A stretch of DNA of 29,045 nt. It comes from DATKQI01 sp035532755 (lineage in GTDB: Bacteria; Pseudomonadota; Alphaproteobacteria; Acetobacterales; Acetobacteraceae). The translations under genes were made by a program, and so were the position numbers. The stretch is taken from the NCBI GenBank assembly GCA_035532755.1, contig DATKQI010000057.1:1-29045 (forward strand), in the 5' to 3' direction. Under the pieces are notes generated by a model. That model saw only the letters and a list, made by a program, of their open reading frames with translations. It was not told the DNA's origin and ran no database searches. This document shows, piece after piece, positions 7,830-14,901 of the stretch (its first letter is position 1; each line of letters starts with the position of its first letter).

Positions 7830-8283
7830 ATCGAAAAACTATCGCGCGAGAAAGAGAGAAATTGCAGAACATTCCGGCTATGGAGCCGGCCGCCACGGCC
7901 AGCACCGGATAGGCCACGCAGAGGGGTGATGTGGCGATCAGCGCGATGTAGGTGCCGCGGTTCAGCGCGAATCCGGCGAGGTTCGCGGCCAGGAACAGGG
8001 CCCATTGCCGGTGCGCCGGCCCGTTGCCGCGGCCGCGGAAGGTCCAGCAGCGGTTCAACCCCCAGTTGACCGAGGCGGCGACGAAATAGGATAGTATCCC
8101 GGCGCCATACAGGCCAAGCACGCCGCGCGTGGCATAGACGGTGCCGGCGTCGAAGCAGAAGCCGATGACGCCGACAACGCCGAAGCGGAGGAACTCGGCC
8201 AGCAGGACAAGCCGGGCCGGGGTCGCGTGCGCCCGCAGCGGCGGCGGCAGGGCATGGCTGAGCCGGGCGAGGAAGCCGTTCAT
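7828..8283 (-). CDS. GtrA-family membrane protein
   Basis: The 151-residue protein has four hydrophobic helices. The family features are FLRFGVVGVIGFCFDAGT near the first helix and NWGLNRCWTFRGR after the second (the conserved N-x-x-x-N/R-x-W-x-F element), then helices ending RAIVFR. GtrA proteins are thought to flip polyprenyl-phosphate-linked sugars across the inner membrane for glycosylation of lipopolysaccharide or other surface polymers, which fits the DPM-like glycosyltransferase in the same block. The ATG at 8283 is chosen because translation further upstream is proline/arginine-rich and unlike the family; only weak G-rich sequence precedes it. It is the first of four co-directional glycan genes and diverges from an ABC binding-protein gene. 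Confidence 0.85.
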   Translation of the reverse strand: MNGFLARLSHALPPPLRAHATPARLVLLAEFLRFGVVGVIGFCFDAGTVYATRGVLGLYGAGILSYFVAASVNWGLNRCWTFRGRGNGPAHRQWALFLAANLAGFALNRGTYIALIATSPLCVAYPVLAVAAGSIAGMFCNFSLSRAIVFR

Positions 8284-8375
8284 GCGGCCCGCCCTACCTG
8301 CTCGCGGGGGCGTGCGCAATGGGGCGCAGGACGGTGCCTTGCCGACCGGCTTCCGCACTGTCATCGTGCTGTTCA

Positions 8376-8401
8376 GGCACGTGCTGCCATGGCATCGTGC
8401 C
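8376..8401. promoter_or_regulatory. Nested inverted repeats in the divergent gtrA-like/binding-protein gap
   Basis: The 215-base gap between the GtrA-like gene and the first binding-protein gene contains GGCACG (8376-8381) and CGTGCC (8396-8401), a 6-bp inverted repeat that encloses a perfect 10-bp palindrome TGCCATGGCA (8385-8394). The two dyads are offset by one base, so they are not one symmetrical site. The position, about 100 bases before the binding-protein start, suits an operator for the importer operon. No clear sigma-70 boxes are visible. The assignment is tentative. Confidence 0.3.
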
Positions 8402-8498
8402 GGCATTGCAACGGCGTGAAACAAGCGCCGGCAGGGTGGCGCTGACGGACGGCGTGGGATTTGCGCATTCGGCAACGAAGACGAACGGGAGACCGATG

Positions 8499-10094
8499 AT
8501 GAAGCGACGCGACTTCCTGGTATCGGGTGCCGCCGCCGGCGCGGCCAGCATGGGGCTCGCCGCCCCGCGGATCGCCCATGCGGCCAAGGCGCGGGTGCTG
8601 AAGTTCATCCCGCAGGCCGATCTCGCGGTGCTCGACCCGGTCTGGACCACCGCTTATGTGACCCGCAACCACGGCTTCATGGTGTTCGACACGTTGTACG
8701 GCCAGAACGGGAAGTTCCAGGCCACGCCGCAGATGGTCGCCGGGCACACGGTCGGGAACGGCGGGAAGCTGTGGAAGCTGACGCTGCGGGACGGGCTGAA
8801 ATTCCATGACGGCGAGAAGGTTCTGGCGCGCGATTGCGTGGCCAGCATCAAGCGCTGGGGTGCGCGGGACGGTTTCGGCCAGGCGCTGATGGCCGCGACC
8901 GATGAACTGTCGGCCGCCGACGACAAGACGATCGTGTTCAAGCTGAAGGCGCCGTTCCCGCTGCTGCCGGATGCCCTGGGCAAGACGCCGAGCAACATGT
9001 GCCCGATGATGCCGGAGCGGCTGGCCAAGACCGACCCGTTCAAGCAGGTGACGGAGATGGTCGGCAGCGGCCCGTTCACCTTCAACGCGAAGGAGCGCAT
9101 TCCCGGCTCCCGTATCGTGTACGAGAAGTTCGCGGGTTATGTGCCATTGTCTTCCGGCACGCCGGACTGGACCTCCGGGCCCAAGGTCGTGCATTTCGAC
9201 CGTGTGGAATGGCACGTGATCCCCGATCCGGCGACCTCGATGAACGCGCTGATGAGCGGGGAGGTGGACTGGTGGGAGAACCCGACCTTCGACCTGTTGC
9301 AGGTCCTGAAGACCAACCCGAAGCTGCACGGCGGCGTGCAGGACCCGACCGGCCTCGTCGGCATCTTCGCGATGAACCACCTCTACCCGCCGTTCGACAA
9401 CCAGAAGATCCGGCAGGCGCTGCTGGGCGCGGTGAACCAGGCCGAGTACATGACGGCGGTGTCCGGCACCAACAAGAACGACTGGCATGTGCCGGTCGGC
9501 GTGTTTCCGCCGCCGTCGCCGATGGCGACCACGGTGGGGCTCGATGTTTTCACCGGCCCGCGCGACTACGCGAAGGTGAAGGCGGAGATCATGGCCGCCG
9601 GCTACAAGGGCGAGAAGATCGTGCTGATGGCCGCGACGGATTTCCCGATCATCAAGGCGCTGAATGACGTGGCCGCCGACATGCTGAAGAAATGCGGCTT
9701 CAACGTGGACTATCAGGCGATGGACTGGGGTACCGTGGTGCAGCGCCGGGCCAAGATGGATCCGCCGGACAAGGGCGGGTGGAACGTGTTCAACACCTTC
9801 TTCGCGGGCCTCGACCAGTTCAACCCGGCCGGCGACCTGGTGATCCGCGGCAACGGCAAGAATGGGTGGTTCGGCTGGCCCACCGACCCGAAGCTGGAAG
9901 CCCTTCGGACGGCGTGGTTCGCCGCGCCCGATCTCGCGGCCCAGCAGAAGGTTTGTGTGGAGATCCAGAAGCAGGCGCTGATCGATGTGCCTTACATCCC
10001 GCTGGGGCAGACCTTCACGCCGACCGCCTACAAGAAGCAGTTGCAGGGTGTGCTGAACGGCTTCGTGCTGTTCTGGAACGTGAAGCGAGCGTAG
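8499..10094 (+). CDS. ABC importer substrate-binding protein, family 5 (peptide/nickel type)
   Basis: The 531-residue periplasmic binding protein belongs to solute-binding family 5. It begins with a twin-arginine leader (KRRDFLVSG, hydrophobic stretch, AHA cleavage site near residue 28), so it is probably exported folded by Tat. The family pattern follows: LDPVWTTAYVTRNH, LWKLTLRDGLKFHDGEKVLARDCVASIKRW, a VGSGPFTF turn and an FAMNHLYPPFDNQKIRQAL segment. It would deliver a peptide, amide or other small organic ligand to the permease pair encoded next. ATG codons at 8496 and 8499 are both possible; GGAG at 8488-8491 fits 8499 better (seven-base spacing). It is the first gene of an A-B-C-D-F importer operon; the ligand cannot be told from sequence. 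Confidence 0.92.
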   Translation: MKRRDFLVSGAAAGAASMGLAAPRIAHAAKARVLKFIPQADLAVLDPVWTTAYVTRNHGFMVFDTLYGQNGKFQATPQMVAGHTVGNGGKLWKLTLRDGLKFHDGEKVLARDCVASIKRWGARDGFGQALMAATDELSAADDKTIVFKLKAPFPLLPDALGKTPSNMCPMMPERLAKTDPFKQVTEMVGSGPFTFNAKERIPGSRIVYEKFAGYVPLSSGTPDWTSGPKVVHFDRVEWHVIPDPATSMNALMSGEVDWWENPTFDLLQVLKTNPKLHGGVQDPTGLVGIFAMNHLYPPFDNQKIRQALLGAVNQAEYMTAVSGTNKNDWHVPVGVFPPPSPMATTVGLDVFTGPRDYAKVKAEIMAAGYKGEKIVLMAATDFPIIKALNDVAADMLKKCGFNVDYQAMDWGTVVQRRAKMDPPDKGGWNVFNTFFAGLDQFNPAGDLVIRGNGKNGWFGWPTDPKLEALRTAWFAAPDLAAQQKVCVEIQKQALIDVPYIPLGQTFTPTAYKKQLQGVLNGFVLFWNVKRA

Positions 10095-10123
10095 GTATCC
10101 GGCTTCACGCGGGCGGGATGCGG

Positions 10124-10144
10124 GGGCGGCTTCCGTCGCCGCCC
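10124..10144 (+). other. Intercistronic hairpin after the binding-protein gene
   Basis: GGGCGGC (10124-10130) and GCCGCCC (10138-10144) form a perfect 7-bp GC stem with a seven-base loop, 30 bases after the binding-protein stop. No T-run follows, so it is not a standard intrinsic terminator. Stems at this place in importer operons often stabilise the upstream message or cause partial termination, giving more binding protein than membrane components. That role is inferred from position. Confidence 0.5.
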
Positions 10145-10261
10145 GATCGCCTGTAGCGTGACGCCCGCAGCGTGACATGGACCGGCTGTCGCACCCGGCC
10201 GCGAACAGACAACAAGGTGCAGGGGAAGGCTGGTCCCGCGGCCGACGAACGGAGGGACCCG

Positions 10262-10342
10262 ATGGCTGAGCGTATTTTCGCAAGCCTGCATCTGGCCGTT
10301 CGCGTTGCGCATGGTGTGCCCGTGCGCGCGGCCAGGACCTGA
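10262..10342 (+). CDS. Candidate short ORF (26 codons) upstream of the first permease
   Basis: ATG at 10262 is preceded by GGAGGG (10251-10256) at five bases' distance, the strongest Shine-Dalgarno sequence in this operon. The reading frame gives MAERIFASLHLAVRVAHGVP followed by VRAART and a TGA at 10340-10342. The stop lies 13 bases before the permease ATG, which itself has only a moderate GGGGA site. The arrangement suggests a leader peptide or translational coupling to the permease. The peptide is basic and amphipathic and resembles no family I know. It could also be a chance ORF or the remains of an older gene. Confidence 0.4.
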   Translation: MAERIFASLHLAVRVAHGVPVRAART

Positions 10343-10355
10343 TCGGGGACACGGC

Positions 10356-11297
10356 ATGCTCTCCTACACCATCCGCCGTGTTCTCGCCACGATCCCCGTC
10401 ATGGGGTTCGTGGCGTTGTTCGTGTTCTCCCTGCTGTATCTCGCGCCGGGCGATCCGGCGGCGATCATCGCCGGCGATCAGGCGACGGTGGCGCAGATCG
10501 CGCGGATTCGTGCGTCGCTCGGCCTGAACAAGCCATTCCTGGTGCGTTTCGGCACGTGGCTGTGGCAGGTGGTGCACGGCAATCTCGGCACGTCCATCTT
10601 CACCAACCTGCCGGTCACGCACATGATCGCGCAACGGATCGAGCCCACGCTGTCGCTGATGATCCTCACCATGGTGCTCGCCGTGGTGGTGGCGGTGCCG
10701 TTGGGTGTGCTGGCGGCGTGGAAGCATGGAAGCTGGATCGACCGGGCGGTGATGCTGTTCGCCGTCATGGGCTTCTCCGTGCCGGTGTTCGTGATGGGGT
10801 ATGTGCTGGCCTATGTGTTTGCGCTGAAACTGCAGTGGCTTCCGGTCCAGGGTTTCACCTCCATCCGGCACGGGCTCTGGCCGTTCCTGCGCACCCTGCT
10901 GCTGCCGGCCTTCGCGCTGGGGGCCATCTATATCGCGCTGATCGCGCGCATCACGCGGGCGGCGATGCTGGAGGTGCTGTCGCAGGATTATGTGCGCACG
11001 GCGAAGGCGAAAGGGCTCGGCCAGTACCCTGTGCTGTTCGAGCATGCGCTGAAGAATGCGGCGGTGCCGATCATCACCGTCATCGGCCTCGGCGTCGCGC
11101 TGCTGATCGGCGGCACGGTCGTCACCGAAAGCGTGTTCGCCATTCCCGGCCTCGGCACGCTGACGGTGGATGCGATCCTGCGGCGGGATTATCCGGTGAT
11201 CCAGGGCGTGGTGCTGCTGTTCAGCTTCACCTACGTCATCGTCAACCTGATCGTCGATCTGCTCTACAGCGTGTTCGACCCGAGGATACGGCATTGA
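10356..11297 (+). CDS. ABC importer permease, DppB/OppB type
   Basis: The 313-residue protein has six predicted membrane helices and starts with the typical YTIRRVLATIPVMGFVALFVF first helix. The family features are YLAPGDPA near residue 30, LGLNKPFLVRFGTWLWQVVHGNLGTS at about 65-90, the EAA loop DYVRTAKAKGLGQYPVLFEHALKNAAVPIITV that contacts the ATPase, and the end DLLYSVFDPRIRH. It forms half of the inner-membrane channel of the importer whose binding protein is encoded upstream. The ATG at 10356 has GGGGA eight bases upstream and matches the family N-terminus. The stop overlaps the next start by four bases (TTGA). Confidence 0.93.
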   Translation: MLSYTIRRVLATIPVMGFVALFVFSLLYLAPGDPAAIIAGDQATVAQIARIRASLGLNKPFLVRFGTWLWQVVHGNLGTSIFTNLPVTHMIAQRIEPTLSLMILTMVLAVVVAVPLGVLAAWKHGSWIDRAVMLFAVMGFSVPVFVMGYVLAYVFALKLQWLPVQGFTSIRHGLWPFLRTLLLPAFALGAIYIALIARITRAAMLEVLSQDYVRTAKAKGLGQYPVLFEHALKNAAVPIITVIGLGVALLIGGTVVTESVFAIPGLGTLTVDAILRRDYPVIQGVVLLFSFTYVIVNLIVDLLYSVFDPRIRH

Positions 11298-12217
11298 ACT
11301 CCGCCCCCGCCTCTACCTATGCCATTTCGGACCCGATCGCCGTCGCGCCCGCCCTGCCGGATGTGCTGCCCGCGCCGAAGCAGCGCGGGCGGGTCATGCG
11401 CTTCGTCCATCGCCACCCGACCATCGCCGCCGGTGGGATGCTGCTCGGGGTGATGGTGTTCATTGCGATCTTCGCCCCGCTTCTTGGCACCGTCGATCCG
11501 ACGGCGCTGAACCCGATCGGCCGGCTGCGCGATCCGTCGATGAAGCATCTGTTCGGCACCGACATGCTGGGGCGGGACATCTATTCGCGCACCCTGTACG
11601 GCGCGCGCGTTTCCCTCACCGTCGGCTTCGCCGTGGCGCTGCTGTCCTCGGCGGCGGGCATGCTGATCGGGCTGGTCGCGGGCTTCATCCGCTGGGCGGA
11701 TGCGGTGCTGATGCGGATCATGGACGGGATGATGTCGATCCCGGCGATCCTGCTCGCCATCGCGCTGATGGCGCTCACCCGCGGGTCGGTCGTGAACGTG
11801 ATCATCTCCATCACCATCTCGCAGATCCCGCAGGTCGCGCGGCTGGTGCGCGGCGTGGTGCTGACGTTGCGGGACCAGCCCTATGTGGAGGCCGCCATCG
11901 CCGCGGGCACGCGCACGCATACCATCATCCGCCGCCACATCCTGCCCAACACGCTCGCGCCGATCACCGTGCAGGCCACCTACATCTGCGCGTCCGCGAT
12001 GATCATCGAGGCGATCCTGTCGTTCATCGGCGCGGGCACGCCGCCGATCGTTCCAAGCTGGGGCAACATCATGTCCGAGGGCCGGGCGCTGTGGCAGGTG
12101 AAGCCCTACATCGTGTTCTTCCCGGCCGCGTTCCTGTCGGTGACGGTGCTGGCGGTGAACCTGCTGGGCGACGGGTTGCGCGATGCGCTGGACCCGCGCC
12201 TGGCGAAGCGGCTGTAG
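11294..12217 (+). CDS. ABC importer permease, DppC/OppC type
   Basis: The 307-residue second permease begins with a cytoplasmic tail of about 45 residues, then a first helix (GGMLLGVMVFIAIFAPLLG). It has the DppC hallmark HLFGTDMLGRDIYSRTLYGARVSL, the EAA loop PYVEAAIAAGTRTHTIIRRHILPNTLAPITV, ILSFIGAGTPPIVPSWGNIM and the end NLLGDGLRDALDPRL. The likely start is TTG at 11294, overlapping the upstream stop, with GAGG seven to nine bases before it. An internal ATG occurs later (near the MRFVHRHP segment), but using it would remove the tail. It pairs with the DppB-type protein in the inner membrane. Confidence 0.92.
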   Translation: MNSAPASTYAISDPIAVAPALPDVLPAPKQRGRVMRFVHRHPTIAAGGMLLGVMVFIAIFAPLLGTVDPTALNPIGRLRDPSMKHLFGTDMLGRDIYSRTLYGARVSLTVGFAVALLSSAAGMLIGLVAGFIRWADAVLMRIMDGMMSIPAILLAIALMALTRGSVVNVIISITISQIPQVARLVRGVVLTLRDQPYVEAAIAAGTRTHTIIRRHILPNTLAPITVQATYICASAMIIEAILSFIGAGTPPIVPSWGNIMSEGRALWQVKPYIVFFPAAFLSVTVLAVNLLGDGLRDALDPRLAKRL

Positions 12218-12222
12218 CCCGC

Positions 12223-13212
12223 ATGGCCCTGCTCGAAATCGAGAACCTGCAAACCCATTTCGGCACGCCTGATGGCGTGGTGCGCGCGGTGGATGGATTG
12301 TCGTTCAACATCGAGGCGGGAGAGACCGTGGCGGTGGTGGGTGAAAGCGGCTGCGGCAAGTCCGTCACCTCCATGTCCATCCTGCGGCTGGTTGCCGAAC
12401 CTCCGGGGCGCATCGCGGGGGCGATCCGCTTCCAGGGGCGCAACCTGCTCGACCTGCCGGAAGCGGAGATGCGGAAGATCCGCGGCAACGAGATCAGCAT
12501 GATCTTCCAGGAGCCGATGACCAGCCTGAACCCGGTGCTGACCATCGGCCGGCAGATCGGCGAGACGCTGCGGCTGCACCAGGGGCTGTCGGCGCGGCAG
12601 GCCGAGGCGCGCGCGGTCGAGATCCTCGCCCTGGTCGGCATTCCCGTGCCGGAGCAGCGGGTGCACGAATATCCGCACCAGCTTTCCGGCGGCATGCGCC
12701 AGCGGGTGATGATCGCCATCGCGCTCGCCTGCAACCCGAAGCTGCTGATCGCGGACGAACCGACCACGGCGCTCGACGTGACGATCCAGGCGCAGATCCT
12801 CGACCTGATGCGGGATCTGAAATCCCGCGTCGGCGCTGCCATCATGCTCATCACGCACGATCTCGGCGTGGTGGCCGAAACGGCCGAGCGGGTGGTGGTG
12901 ATGTATGCCGGCCGCAAGGTGGAGGAAGCGCCGGTGGCGGCGCTGTTCGCCGACCCGCAGCACCCTTATACGCGCGGGCTGCTGGGCGCGGTGCCGAAGC
13001 TCGGCTCCTCGCTCCAGGGTGGCGGGCGGACCAAGCTGGCGGAGATCCCCGGACAGGTACCCAGCCTGCGCAAGGCCATCGTCGGCTGCCCCTATGCCGG
13101 GCGCTGCCCGCTGGTGCTCGATGTGTGCCGGCAGATCGCACCGGCGGTGGAGGCGAAATCGCCCGGCCATCTGGTTGCGTGCCATCGCGCCGAACGCCGG
13201 ATGGCCGCATGA
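12223..13212 (+). CDS. ABC importer ATPase, DppD/OppD type
   Basis: The 329-residue nucleotide-binding protein has Walker A GESGCGKS at 40-47, a Q-loop at Gln96, signature LSGGMRQR at 154-161, Walker B LLIADE at 174-179 and switch His212. The C-terminal oligopeptide-transporter extension carries Cys289, Cys295, Cys302 and Cys320, the spacing that binds an iron-sulfur cluster in studied Dpp/Opp ATPases. It powers the importer with the DppF-type partner encoded next, at the cytoplasmic face. It starts five bases after the permease stop, and its own stop overlaps the next start by four bases (ATGA). All catalytic residues are intact. Confidence 0.95.
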   Translation: MALLEIENLQTHFGTPDGVVRAVDGLSFNIEAGETVAVVGESGCGKSVTSMSILRLVAEPPGRIAGAIRFQGRNLLDLPEAEMRKIRGNEISMIFQEPMTSLNPVLTIGRQIGETLRLHQGLSARQAEARAVEILALVGIPVPEQRVHEYPHQLSGGMRQRVMIAIALACNPKLLIADEPTTALDVTIQAQILDLMRDLKSRVGAAIMLITHDLGVVAETAERVVVMYAGRKVEEAPVAALFADPQHPYTRGLLGAVPKLGSSLQGGGRTKLAEIPGQVPSLRKAIVGCPYAGRCPLVLDVCRQIAPAVEAKSPGHLVACHRAERRMAA

Positions 13213-14192
13213 GCGAACACCTGCTCGAAGTGAATGCGCTGAAGAAGCACTTCCCGGTGCGGGCCGGGCTGCTGGGCGGGGTGACGGGCCAGGTCTATGC
13301 GGTCGATGGCGTGACGTTCACCATCGACAAGGGCGAAACGCTGTCGGTGGTGGGGGAGAGCGGCTGCGGCAAATCCACCATCGGCCGGACCATCCTGCGG
13401 CTGACGGAGCCGACGGGCGGGGAGGTGTGGCTGGGCGGCCAGCGGATCGACAACCTGTCGGCCAGCCGGCTGCGCCCGCTGCGCCGGCGCATGCAGGTGG
13501 TGTTCCAGGACCCGTTCAGCAGCCTCAACCCGCGCATGCGGGTGCGGGAGATCATCGCCGAACCGATCACGAACTTCGGCCTCGCCCGCCCCGGCAGCGA
13601 GGTGACGGACCGGGTGGCGCTTCTGCTCGACAAGGTGGGGATGCCGCGCGATGCCATGCGCCGCTTCCCGCACGAGTTCTCCGGCGGGCAGCGCCAGCGC
13701 ATCGGTATCGCCCGCGCCCTCGCCCCCGGGGCGGACCTGATCATCTGCGACGAGGCGGTCTCGGCGCTCGACGTGTCGGTGAAGGCGCAGATCGTCAACC
13801 TGCTGTCGGATTTGCAGGACGAGCTGGGCCTCGCCCTGCTGTTCATCAGCCACGACCTCGCCATCGTCGAGCATCTCACGCACCGCGTGGCGGTGATGTA
13901 TCTCGGCAAGATCGTGGAGCTGGCCGATCGCCGCACCCTGTTCGCCGCCCCGCGCCATCCCTACACCCGCGCCCTGCTCTCCGCCGTGCCGGTGGCGGAC
14001 CCGGCGACGCGGCGGCAGCGGATCATCCTGAAGGGCGACGTGCCGAGCCCCATCCATCCCCCTTCCGGCTGCCGTTTCCACACCCGTTGCCCCTATGTCT
14101 TCGACCGCTGCCGCACCGAGGAACCCGCCCTGCGCACCATGGCCCCCGGCCAGATCGCCGCCTGCCATCTGGATGCGCTGCCGGCGGCGTGA
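13209..14192 (+). CDS. ABC importer ATPase, DppF/OppF type
   Basis: The 327-residue protein has Walker A GESGCGKS at 49-56, Q-loop Gln100, signature FSGGQRQR at 157-164, Walker B LIICDE at 177-182 and His215. The extension has Cys288, Cys294, Cys301 and Cys319, again the iron-sulfur pattern of Dpp/Opp ATPases. The residue after the catalytic glutamate is Ala (DEAVSALD) where Pro is usual, a variation also seen in other alphaproteobacterial members and unlikely to matter. It heterodimerises with the DppD-type ATPase. It ends the first importer operon; a 120-base gap with a promoter-like sequence follows. Confidence 0.95.
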   Translation: MSEHLLEVNALKKHFPVRAGLLGGVTGQVYAVDGVTFTIDKGETLSVVGESGCGKSTIGRTILRLTEPTGGEVWLGGQRIDNLSASRLRPLRRRMQVVFQDPFSSLNPRMRVREIIAEPITNFGLARPGSEVTDRVALLLDKVGMPRDAMRRFPHEFSGGQRQRIGIARALAPGADLIICDEAVSALDVSVKAQIVNLLSDLQDELGLALLFISHDLAIVEHLTHRVAVMYLGKIVELADRRTLFAAPRHPYTRALLSAVPVADPATRRQRIILKGDVPSPIHPPSGCRFHTRCPYVFDRCRTEEPALRTMAPGQIAACHLDALPAA

Positions 14193-14229
14193 GCGGCCAG
14201 GCTTCCCGCCCGTTGCGCGGATCGCTTGC

Positions 14230-14259
14230 TTGACCATATCCGGTGCGGGCGCTCACTAT
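14230..14259 (+). promoter_or_regulatory. Putative sigma-70 promoter for the molybdenum hydroxylase operon
   Basis: TTGACC (14230-14235) and CACTAT (14254-14259) are separated by 18 bases, about 54 bases before the small-subunit ATG. A good ribosome-binding sequence (AAGGGGGAAG) follows just before that start. In a region of this GC content such a pair is unusual, but no transcript data support it. Confidence 0.5.
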
Positions 14260-14312
14260 CGGGTGGAGCAGCCTGTCGGTGCGGGCGCAACGGTGTGAGC
14301 AAGGGGGAAGCG

Positions 14313-14813
14313 ATGCCTCAGGTATCCCTGACGGTGAATGGCAAGGCACACAAGGTCGAGGTCGAGGGCCGGACGCTGCTGGTGGAGCTGCTGCGCGAGA
14401 AGCTGGGGCTGACCGGCACGCATGTGGGGTGCGACACCAGCCAGTGCGGCGCGTGCGTCGTGCATGTGGACGGCAAATCCGTGAAATCCTGCACCATGCT
14501 GGCGTTGCAGGCTGAAGGTGCGAAGGTGACCACGATCGAGGGGCTGGCGCAGGCCGACGGCACGTTGCACCCGATGCAGGAGATGTTCCGGGAGCATCAT
14601 GCCCTGCAATGCGGCTTCTGCACGCCGGGGATGGTGATGAGCGCGATCGACCTCGTGCAGATGCACCCCGAGGGGTTGAGCGAGGAGCAGATCCGCCACG
14701 GGCTGGAAGGCAACCTGTGCCGGTGCACGGGCTACCACAACATCGTCAAGGCCATCGCCGCGGCATGGCCGATCATGCACGGCAAGGCGCCCATGCCGGT
14801 CGCTGCCGAATAG
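14313..14813 (+). CDS. Molybdenum hydroxylase small subunit, two [2Fe-2S] clusters (CoxS-like)
   Basis: The 166-residue protein is the electron-transfer subunit of the xanthine oxidase/CO dehydrogenase family. Cys40, Cys45, Cys48 and Cys60 bind the plant-ferredoxin-type cluster (GCDTSQCGAC). Cys100, Cys103, Cys136 and Cys138 (QCGFCTPGM, CRCTGYHNI) bind the second cluster in the helical C-terminal domain. Electrons pass from the molybdenum site of the large subunit through these clusters to FAD in the medium subunit. The ATG is preceded by a purine-rich ribosome-binding site at seven to eight bases. The order small-large-medium matches form II CoxL-type clusters rather than the medium-small-large order of proven CO dehydrogenases. 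Confidence 0.95.
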   Translation: MPQVSLTVNGKAHKVEVEGRTLLVELLREKLGLTGTHVGCDTSQCGACVVHVDGKSVKSCTMLALQAEGAKVTTIEGLAQADGTLHPMQEMFREHHALQCGFCTPGMVMSAIDLVQMHPEGLSEEQIRHGLEGNLCRCTGYHNIVKAIAAAWPIMHGKAPMPVAAE

Positions 14814-14901
14814 GCCCGGCAACCACGCAGCAATCACCCGCGCGGGCAGGAACAGGCCGAAGGCCGGCAGCCCGCCGTACAGGGATCAGGGGAGCACGTT
14901 C

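Noticed and set aside
6185..7912. A 575-codon plus-strand frame opposite the glycan genes
   Set aside because: It is a shadow of the sugar-1-phosphate transferase and glycosyltransferase genes, with low-complexity Arg/Gln/Gly composition.
10124..10144. Intrinsic terminator after the first binding-protein gene
   Set aside because: The stem is only 7 bp and no T-run follows; the permease and ATPases downstream clearly belong to the same importer, so full termination is unlikely.
8373..11294. A 973-codon open frame on the minus strand
   Set aside because: It is rich in His, Arg, Asp and Gln, runs antisense to a clear binding-protein and permease gene, and shows no domain; long antisense frames are expected at this GC content.
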